This document shows positions 10,376 to 20,700 of a stretch of 64,000 nucleotides of DNA, piece after piece. The notes below the pieces were generated by a model. The model was not told where the DNA came from, did not search any database, and was given only the letters and a program-made list of their open reading frames with translations. The stretch is from Channallabes apus. Its lineage: Eukaryota > Chordata > Actinopteri > Siluriformes > Clariidae. Position numbers and translations under genes: made by a program. The stretch's first letter is position 1. Each line of letters begins with the position of its first letter. The DNA is taken from contig CM060126.1 of NCBI GenBank assembly GCA_030522415.1, positions 8,804,852-8,868,851 of the forward strand, given 5' to 3'.

Positions 10376-13300
10376 CTACGAAATTACACACAATTCTCCT
10401 ACAAATCAGTTCAAACATGTTCTCTGTTAAGAACTGAACAGTTCTCTATTAAGAACTGCAAGAATCTCATAGAGTCTGACATTTTCCAACTTAATGCATT
10501 AATCCAGTGGTTGCCATTTGCAAGTTAAAGGTTATGAATGGCTGCATCCCAGTCAACACAAACTATACCTCCAATACAGTACATCTATCCTAAATGGTAA
10601 CTACACTAATTCCTTCCATCTGTTCTTTATTTTTCTACCCATCCCGAGGCATCTGGAGATTGTGCCAGCTTCAGTAGACAAAGGCCAACCCTGCGAGGAT
10701 CCTGAGGCATCCAGAGAAGGACCAGCTCCAGCTGGATTCGGCTTCATGATGTTTGGAGCTACACATGCTGCTCCTATGCTCCCAGTGATCCAGACCCCAT
10801 CTGCTCTTTGCATCTGCTGACTCATCCTTATGCTGACCTGTACTTCATGGTAATCTAAAGAACTTCTGTTATATTGAACTTTCAGCTGCATAACACACAT
10901 GATGTTATATAATTTCTATCTGCTATCACCCAAATGAGGATGGGTTCCCTGTTGAGTTTGGTTCCTCTCAAGGTTTCTTTCTATTGCCTTCTCAGGGAGT
11001 TTTTCCTTGCCACTGTTGCCGTCACCCTTGGCTAGCTCATCAGTTAAATTTCTCATTCATCTCATTATTATCTAGACACATTTTTCTCACACATACACAC
11101 ATAATTTAAAAAAATCTTTTCATTTTTGTGAACCTGCTTTGAGACAATGACCAATGTTAAAAGTGCTATATACTTTAAATAAAATTTAATTGAATTGAAT
11201 TTAATATACTCTTGCACCATTCTGGACAACCTTAAAACCTTTTAAACAGTTGGAGGATAGTAATTTTATTTAAATTATAATATACCTAGCTTGCAGTTTA
11301 AAAGATAGAATAAGCATGATTGTGGATTTCCTCTGTGAGATTTTCAGTGGTGTTGGACTTAACAACATTAATATAATTAGTTTCAAATGCCTGACATGTT
11401 ATTTTTGTTCCATCTTAATCCATCAATATTTTTATTGGTACAGTGAAATGTGTTTTGCTTTGTTGTTGTACAGTAATAGCTCACCAAGGTGTGCACCTGG
11501 GCTTTAGCCCTGGTGTCACAAACTAACCCAATGACGACCAGAAGACGTAGCTTTAGCAGTTAGCCCTGTAGCGTGAATGGTAAACCCAAATGCGGATAGA
11601 ACACGAGCGGGCAGGATAATCACGCGATTTGCTATAAGGACTCTCAAAACAAATGAGCAAAGGAAAGACACAATCTAACCCGCGTCCTATAAACACACAC
11701 TCAGTCTGAAAGCGAACCCAAGAAAGTGAGTACTTACGTGAACTCGAACGATACCGAGGCAGCATGGACAAAACTCAATGACATCCTGACAGGCGCCATC
11801 CTGTTTCCTTTTAAGCTTTCAGGTTCGCGACCGTCTTACTTCCGGGTCCTAGTGCCGGTCGCGGCTGAGTGCGCATGACAGTACCCCCCTGTCCAGGACC
11901 GGACGGTCCAGGGGTGGAGGATACCCGGTGACGGTAGTCCCTGATGAGCCCGGGGTCGAGGATGAAGCGTGCTGGGACCCAGGATCGCTCCTCAGGGTCG
12001 TAGCCTTCCCAGTCGTCCAGATACTGGGTGCCCCTGCCCCGAGGATGCGAGTCGAGGATACGCCGCACGGTGTAAGCGGGACCGCCGTCAATGATACGGG
12101 GGGGAGGAGCAGGGGGGGTGGGTGGAACCATGGGTGAAGTGATGAATGGTTTCAGCTGGGAGGTGTGGAAGACGGGGTGGATCCGGAGCGCCGCAGGCAG
12201 CTGGAGCCGGTAGGTGACAGGGTTGATCCTGAGAGTGATGCGGTATGGTCCAATGAATCTTGGTGTCAGTTTCCGTGACTCTGTGTGCAGGTGGAGGTTC
12301 TTGGTAGATAGCCATACCTTGTCACCTACGTGGTACAACTGTCCTGGAGGGTTCCGACGGCGGTGCTGGGTCACAGTGCAGTGAGTGGTGCTGCAACCGT
12401 ACTGTAGCCCCGGATAAAGCAACGATAAAAGTTCGCAAACCCGAGAAAGCGTTGGAGCTGCTTTAGTGTCCTGGGTAGGGGCCAGTGACGTACAACCTCC
12501 AGCTTCTGCGGGTCCATGGCCACACCCTGGGGCGAGATGACAAAACCCAGGAACGTGGTGGAGTGCTCGTGAAAAGCACACTTTTCCAGCTTACAGTACA
12601 GCTGGTGGGCGAGCAATCTCTTCAGAACAGCCCTAACGTGTCTGGTGTGCTCTTCGGTGGTGTGTGAGTAGATCAGTATGTCATCTAGATATACGAACAC
12701 CCATCGGCCTAGCATGTCTCTGAGAATATCGTTAATGAATTGTTGGAAGGCCGAGGGTGCGTTGCAGAGTCCAAAGGGAATGACCAGGCTCTCGTAATGT
12801 CCGGTGGGGGTGATGAAAGCCGTCTTCCACTCATCACCCTCTCTGATGCGCACCAAGTTGTAGGCGCTCCGGAGGTCTAACTTCGTGAACACGGTGGCAC
12901 CAGAGAGGGCGTCCAGGGCTGAGTTGGTAAGAGGCAGTGGGTGACGGTTCCTTATGGTGATCTTATTTAGCCCCCGATAGTCGACACACGGACGAAGTTC
13001 GCCCCCTTTCTTCTTCACGAAGAAGAACCCCGCGGCTGCCCGGCGAGGAAGATGCCCGGAAGGTGCCATTGCGGAGGGCCCTGGCGACATAATCCTCCAT
13101 CGCCTGGGTCTCGTTGCTGGAAAGAGAGTAGAGATGGCCGCGGTGGGGGTTGGAACCCGGCTGGAGTTCAATGGCCAGGTCATATCGACGGCGAGGTGGC
13201 AGGTGGTTGGCCCGGCGTTTACAGAACACCTCCGCCAGGTCCCGATAAGGGGGAGGAATGGCGTGGATATCGACGTCGGGGGCCTCGGACTCCCTGGAGC

Positions 13301-16300
13301 ACATCCCAGCCTGGGCCCATAGGCAGAGGTCGGTGCAGGTCGGCCCATACTGAAGGATCCGGCTTTGTGTCCAGGAAATCAGAGGGTCGTATTGTAGTAG
13401 CCAGGGGTATCCAAGGATGAGTGGTGGAGAGGAAATGGGAGTGAGGTGAAATTGGATGAGTTCTTGGTGCTGACCGAGGATGAGAGTGACGGGTTGGGTC
13501 TGCTGGGTGATGGGGCTAGATGAGAGGGGCCGCCCGTCGACAGAGGTGATCTTCATCGGCTGGGATAACGCCTCAATTTTTACCCCCAGCTCTTTGGCGT
13601 ATGTAGAGTCAATGAAGTTACCCGCGGCACCAGAATCGATGAACGCGGTTCTTCTGACCCTCTTGTGGCCAAGGTGGAGGGTTACCTGAACCGTGAGTCG
13701 GGACGTGGTTGGTCTGGTGGTGGCGGAGAGGTGGATGGTGCCCGGTGGAGTCACTCCTATCATTCACCGGGGTTGGGCGTTTCCCGAACGGGATGGGCAG
13801 GCCGCTGAGCCACAGTAGGCGCACAACCCCTCGCGGTAACGCCTCTCGCGTTCCACCATGGTCATGGAGGCGCGCCCTAGTTGCATGGGTTCCCCGGCTC
13901 CGGTGTCAACCACGGCAGGGGGTGGAGATCCGACACGTCCGGAGAAGGCAGCGGTGGTGGTGGGTGGGGATCTTGGAGCAGTGTAAGAGTAAGTAGGAGA
14001 TGGCGGCAGGGTTCGAGGTGCTGGCTTCGGACGGGAGAGGAGGTGCTGGTCAATGCGGAGGGCTAGCTGGATCAGTCCCTCCAGTGTGGCTGGGAGCTCT
14101 CGTCCGGCTAGCTCGTTCTTAATGCGGTTAGCCAGTCCCTCAAAGTAGGATGTCCGGAGGGCTGCGTCTCCCCATGAGGTCTGAATGGCGAGGGTGCGGA
14201 AGTCAGCGGTGTACCTGCTCACGGACAATCTTCCCTGCCGCAGTTGGTAGAGCTTCGTGTCGGTCTCCACCTCGCCCGCGGGATGTTCAAAGGTCAATTT
14301 TAGCTGACGGGTGAACTCGTTGTACGAGTGAGCAGTGTCGGTGTCAGCGCTCAGGACTGCCGTGGCCCACTCCGCTGCCTGCCCTGATAGCAACGAGACG
14401 AGTAGTGCAATGCGCAGCCGGTCGGTGGAGTATTTGGTAGCATTAAACTCAAACACCAGTTCCAGCGATGTTAAAAACACACTGCATTTCCCATCCGTGC
14501 CATCCCATTTATCCGGTAGTGCTAGAACAACATCAGAAGGCGGGGGGGATTGGTGCGGGGCTGTGGCCGCTGCGGCCGGCGGACTGCTAGCCAGGCCATC
14601 AACAGCCGCCCGGAGGCTCGCATTCTCCTGCTTCAGCTCCGATGTCTTGGACACTTCGGCGCAGAGTATTGAGCTCCCCGGTTAGCTTATTGATGAGCAT
14701 AGCATGCTGGTCAACCACATCGCAAAGGTGCGCGTGATCCGCTGGGTTTACTGCCGTGGGCTCTGTCATTCTGTCACGAACTAACCCAATGACGACCAGA
14801 AGACGTAGCTTTAGCAGTTAGCCCTGTAGCGTGAATGGTAAACCCAAATGCGGATAGAACACGAGCGGGCAGGATAATCACGCGATTTGCTATAAGGACT
14901 CTCAAAACAAATGAGCAAAGGAAAGACACAATCTAACCCGCGTCCTATAAACACACGCTCAGTCTGAAAGCGAACCCAAGAAAGTGAGTACTCACGTGAA
15001 CTCGAACGATACCGAGGCAGCATGGGCAAAACTCAATGACAGACCGATGTGCGGCGCCATCTTGTTTCCTTTTAAGCTTTCAGGTTTGCGACCGTCTTAC
15101 TTCCGGGTCCTAGTGCCGGTCGCGGCTGAGTGTGCATGACACCTGGCAGGTTTATAGGTTGATTATAGGTTTGTTAATCTATTTGTTAACTCAGGTTCAG
15201 ACTGAAATTGATAATTTTGATTCATTGGCTTTTTGGCTAGGTTTGGTGTCAAACAAGTAAAACAACCATGTGCTTACACTTAGTTTGGTGACAGAAAAAT
15301 GTAAACAGGTTTTTGCCAGTTGCATGCAGAAATTGTCAAAATTTCAGCTCAGCATTGAATCTGCACTAAATAAATAATTAGCTAAGAATATAAAATCATT
15401 TTGGATATCAAAGCTGCTCTTTTAATTACTCTTTTAATTAATTGTTCTAATTATCAGCATTATAAGACAAATTATCATTAAATATTAGAAGCGAACCTTT
15501 AACCTAACTTTTATTATTTTTTTATTACCAAGTACTGAAACAGAAGCTCGTGCTGATCCCTCTATTACATCCTCAGGAAGAGTCAGCTCCAATTCTTCTG
15601 AAACACTGTCGCCTGTAAGTGAAATAAAAGACAGATATGTTTTAACTAAGTAAAACAGTGCTACTGCCACCAGTTTTACACGACTGGCAATCTCAATGAG
15701 TTAAAATAAATTGAACGTTTTATCTGTGCAGGTCTAACCTTGTGGGCATAATAACCAGCTTTGACTTTTTGTTTTTTCAGTTCCTTCAGCCTATTTGGGG
15801 AAAATAGTTATTAAATCCTAGTAATAATTAGGCCAAACATAAACTTTCTGATCAGACTATTTATCAAGTCACCAACCTTTACAATCAGGCTCCGTGTAAC
15901 TGTGTCAATGCGGCCTCTCTCTGGAACACTCACAATCTCATTGTCACAGACAGTCTGGGATTGTTCTGCCTCTGCACTCACTGTCACATTCAAGACTCCT
16001 GTAGTGTAATAACAGTTACAAAGAACAATGTTTTTTTGTTTTCAACTTTTCATGATATAATGTAACAGACATACTGTATCAAACATATTAGACATATGTT
16101 TCAAGTGAATAAGTCTCACCAAGCACAGAGGGAATCAGAGTCCATTTGAAGGTCTTTCTGCCATTTGCACACAGACAGGATGAATACTCGCCATCAGAAG
16201 ACGGCTCCAGAGTGTAGTCTGATGAAGGGGTCGGAGTCACTTTAACCTGACGTTGAGACACAAGTGATTAATTTACTGTGCATATCAAATGTTACAGTAG

Positions 16301-17662
16301 GCTACTTCTGAAGATAAAAATAAGACCTTACAGTACCATAATGCATTTTGAAAGATAATTGAAAACAGTGGCCTTCAGTTCAAAAACCTCTCCCCTGATA
16401 ATGGAGTAGGGTAACGAGAGCTCCAGGAAGAAGGGTTGAAATACAGTAAGCTGAATGGGAGAAGCCAGTCCCAGACCCTTAGAGGACACACAGAAAGCCT
16501 CTGTCTCCCAAGTGGTGATGGTGTCCGGAACAGTGACAGGAAGCTGTACTGATCCTGAGTCCCTGTCAAAAAAAAAAATTACACTAATCTTTCCACTATC
16601 AAATGAAAGGATTATTCAGTATTATAGTGATTACAGTAATTTAATTGAAAAGAGGTACAGCACACAAGTGTCCATGCTAAACATAAAATATATAAAAAGT
16701 AATATGCTGATTCACCAACCCAACTTCTTCAAGTTGCCATATCCAAGTTTCTGGGAAGAACTTACGCACTGTCTCAACATGTAAAGAATCTGAATTAATA
16801 TCTTCTAATACCATTGGGTGTGACCCGGTCATTGAATATGCAACTTGGGGAACATATTCCATGTATCGACCTGGAAATCAGCAAAAACATTAACAATTAA
16901 CAACAAGTCACACAATAGCTGTTACATCTGTGAGAACTATTTAATTGTACAGTATAGTAATTGTTTAGGATGAACAATAATTTATGAATAGATGTCTGGA
17001 TATACCAAAAACAGCCCGCTGATACTGTACGCCTTTGTATATCAAACAGCGAGGTTGTCTAACAGCCAAATTTGTTGCCATCTTCAGCCCCACTCCCTGT
17101 CAGGTGATAATACAGTGAACCAAGAAGTATTTATCATTGAATCTAAATGTAATTTTCCTAATTGATTAACCTTTAACATAACAGAAAACAGTTTTTTAGT
17201 AATTACATAGCTTATTATGCTGCGATTTACAACCAGTTAGTCTGTTACCTTTAATGTAATGTAAAAATGGTCACTCTGTATATCCCGTCGGGGTCTAACA
17301 TGCAAACACTCCAGATCATCTTCAACTTCATAGGGATAATTTGATACAGATGTTACTGGTAACAATTGAAATATCTACAGAACATATAAAATAAACAAGT
17401 GTAACTAAATACACCAAATATACAAATAAAATAAAAACATTTCCGGGCCCTTGGTTAGACCTTCCACCACCGTTAAAAATCTGACTCTCATCTTTCCTTT
17501 CTACCTCACATTTCTTCACTTACTAAATCTGCCTTCTATCACCTCTGTAATATAGCTCGTCTACGGCCCTTCTTAGACTTCAAGGATGCTGAGACACTGG
17601 TAAACATTTTTGTTATTGAAAAGCGGCCTTGAATCTCTTGAAAGGCGCTATATAAAATAAAC

Positions 17663-17705
<43 letters not shown>

Positions 17706-20700
17706 AATCTTCCACCTGTATATATCAGCTTAGTGCATGTGAGATTTGAGGGACAAGACATTTTATTTACATATTAAATACCAGATCAACCACTGGAGGT
17801 CTCAGTCTTCACTTATATCTTGCAATGCGAACTAAGTATGTGCGGCAAGTAACTCTTTGACAAGGTTGAGCCCTTAGCATTTCTGTTCTAGAGAACAGGT
17901 AATCTAAAAGTTAACAACATTGTTAAAATGTAGACATTAAAGTCACAAGTTTAGCACATTTTAATTTCACCTTGTCAGTGTTTAGACGATCTCCGGACTC
18001 CAGGATGAAGACACTCTGATCCACAGCACTGAGGCCACACAGTGAACCAGGATGTGCTGAGAGCTGGAGAGTGTTTTTCTCACCAGGAACTGCCTTGGAG
18101 GGAGAGAACTGTAGCGAAACCTGAAGTAGATGATGGAAACAAGGTTGGCTAAGTTTAGCAATTTCAGGGTAATCAGATTAATTGAGTTCAAGGAAAAGGT
18201 TCAAATGATGGTGTGAGGATTACCTTATTTCGGAAGCATTTTTCCACATCAAAATTTTTGCTAGCGGCAATGATATTCTCACTGGGGAGAACAGTGTATG
18301 CCAGAACCTGGACTACGGGTGCAAACTCAGCAAGAACAGAGAGTGTAAAAGATATTTTTCCTTTTCTGGCATCTGTAGAGTCCTCCACATTAACTTTCTC
18401 ATGACCATGATGGACTATGGATCCTTTGGACACAACCTATGGAAGAGAGAGAAAATGCATGACAACTGCCAAATGGGTCTTATTAAGAGCTACTGTGACA
18501 TGTAAAGCAGCTGTGTCAATAAACAAATAGTTTCAATGCACATACTTACCGTGTATATGAGATCAGTACTGAAATTTTCAGTAGTTTCCCCAACAATATA
18601 GTAGTTAATGGTTATTGGAACTTCAGCACCACATTTAAATGATTCCTCTGAGCTCTCTATTAACAGTTCACTGAACACTGGGCTGTAAGGTGTAGCAGGT
18701 TGAAGCAGCTGTATACGTGAATCAGCAGTTGTAAAGAATGGTGTTTTGTATGCATGATATTTTTCCTCGAGATAGACACTTGCCTAGACAACAGGGACAC
18801 AGGGCAGAAAAATCTATACAAATTTGCTTCAATGCATTATTATGTACTGAAAATTGACTCCTTGTTCTTTACTTTTCTAAAATTATGGTGTAATTCAATA
18901 CCCGCAATATTATCTGTGTTGCAGGATCTTCAGGTGAAGCGATTGAGAAGTCTGCCAATCCATTACTGTCTGTAGTAAGATTAAGTAATAACTTTTGAGA
19001 CCACCTTTCACCTTCTGAGAGATACACCTGCTTGTTAGGAATGGGAGTTCCCCTGAAGGTAGTAACTTTAATCTGTTGATCAGTGAAAAAAGAATTATTG
19101 TCACTACAGAGTCAAACATAAAAAGCATAAACTAAATAGCAATTGGTAATGAACAATTGAAAGAAAAAAACAAAACAAACAACATCCACAAAAAACCTAC
19201 TTTTCCATCAATAACATTTCCCTGTTCAAAGTTTGTTGGTAAATCAAGGAATTCCACTTTACCAATTTGGAAAGAAAGTTCTATCTTCTCAGTTTTCACC
19301 ATGGAAATATCTAAGCAAAAATAAATAAATAAACAACTAAATTAAATTGCAGTATGTTATCATGAAATATGAATGAAAGTTGTGTTAAATGTAAAGTATA
19401 TTAGGGGTCTGCTCATAGTGCTGTCTTTTTTCTTATCTTTATTGACTGACCTGTTCCTTCCTCTTTGAGTGTAACTGTAATATGAAGATTATTCTCAGAT
19501 TCATGTTCCAATTCAGTATTCAGAAAAGTTGACACATTGATGAGAAGAAATGCACAGCCAGTCTGACTCATCTATCGGAACACCCAAAAACAAATGTTAT
19601 GTATTTTTTCACTAGAGAGTAAGAGAAATTATTATAATTTAATAGTTACATACATACAGTACATACCTCCACAGTTTCACTCAGACAGGGTGAAATCAAC
19701 GGTGCCTCAGAAAAATGTGACCTTATTTTCCGGCACACCTGCACCTCTGCTTGACCAGGTACTGGTTGTCCATATGTGTACCTTTTCATAAAGTGTCAAT
19801 ACAACATACTGTACATAAACCCTAGTTTGTATGATATACAGTACAGCACAGAAGATAAAAAATTATTTAACCATGGGCAAGATATTCAGTTGTGTCAACA
19901 CTATGCAATGTGGTTAATAAAACTGAAACAAATTCTAAAGCATTTCTTTTCTCAGTTTTTGTAAAAACAAACAAACAAACAAACAAACAAACAAAAAAAC
20001 TTACTTTCCACAAACTTCTATATTCACTTCCTCATCACTAACACTGTGTTCTTTTGGTGCTTTTACTGTAACCTCAAACTTGGGCAAAACTGAAAGTCAA
20101 TCAAATGTATTATTACGGTAAGTTATATTGGTTACATCTTTATATGCAGAAAAATGCTCCAATATTATTAGAAAATCTCACTTACCATGCTTTTCCACCT
20201 TAAATTGGTGTGTAATCACCTTATTTCCAGTGTTAGCACGTAACTGATAATATCCCTGTGGAGCCTCAGCATTTAACTCATGTGAAAGCTGCAGTATTAG
20301 GCCTCTCGAGGAGACATTTGTCCACTGACCAATCCTGTTCTGGTTATTATCCTGTTTGTTTCCACAAACGATACACAGCTCAGTTACAATTAGTTCAGAG
20401 TTATGACAACACTGAATAAGCATTAAACAGTGCTTATAGACAAAAGCCTACAAATGAACAAAGCTATGATAAAATCTGCAATGTGCATGATTCCATCTTA
20501 CCTGAAGGCTCACCGAGCTGTACTGTGGAGTATAAGACAATGCTTTAATATTTCATAATTTGGATTAGAAAACTGCAATGCATTGATTCAACACATCATA
20601 AGCAAGGAAGCAATGGTTCATTTAATGGAATGAAAAAAATGACACACAGATGGGAGCAACATTGGTCTGTGTTAATGTAAATTAAAATCAAGTACCCTCT

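Larger units (their letters stand above)
11514..15141 (-). mobile_element. Internally deleted Ty3/gypsy chromodomain retrotransposon (element 1)
   Basis: Bounded by two LTRs (11514-11880 and 14772-15141, TG...CA) and a 5-bp target duplication CCTGG at 11509-11513 and 15142-15146. On the minus strand the order is gag, protease-RT, then an abrupt jump at about 12371 to the integrase C-terminus and chromodomain. RNase H and the integrase catalytic core are deleted. Frameshifts also lie in gag and near 13030 in pol. It sits in the gene A intron before exon 23, antisense-neutral to the gene (same strand). Confidence 0.93.

Noticed and set aside
10518..10900. ORFs of about 100 residues at 10.5-10.9 kb, similar to one at 42.9-43.1 kb
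   Set aside because: Both lie in L2 3' UTR copies; the similarity is nucleotide repeat identity, and frames break between copies.
12485..14685. Plus-strand ORFs across gypsy element 1
   Set aside because: Antisense frames of gag and pol on the minus strand; no recognisable domain.
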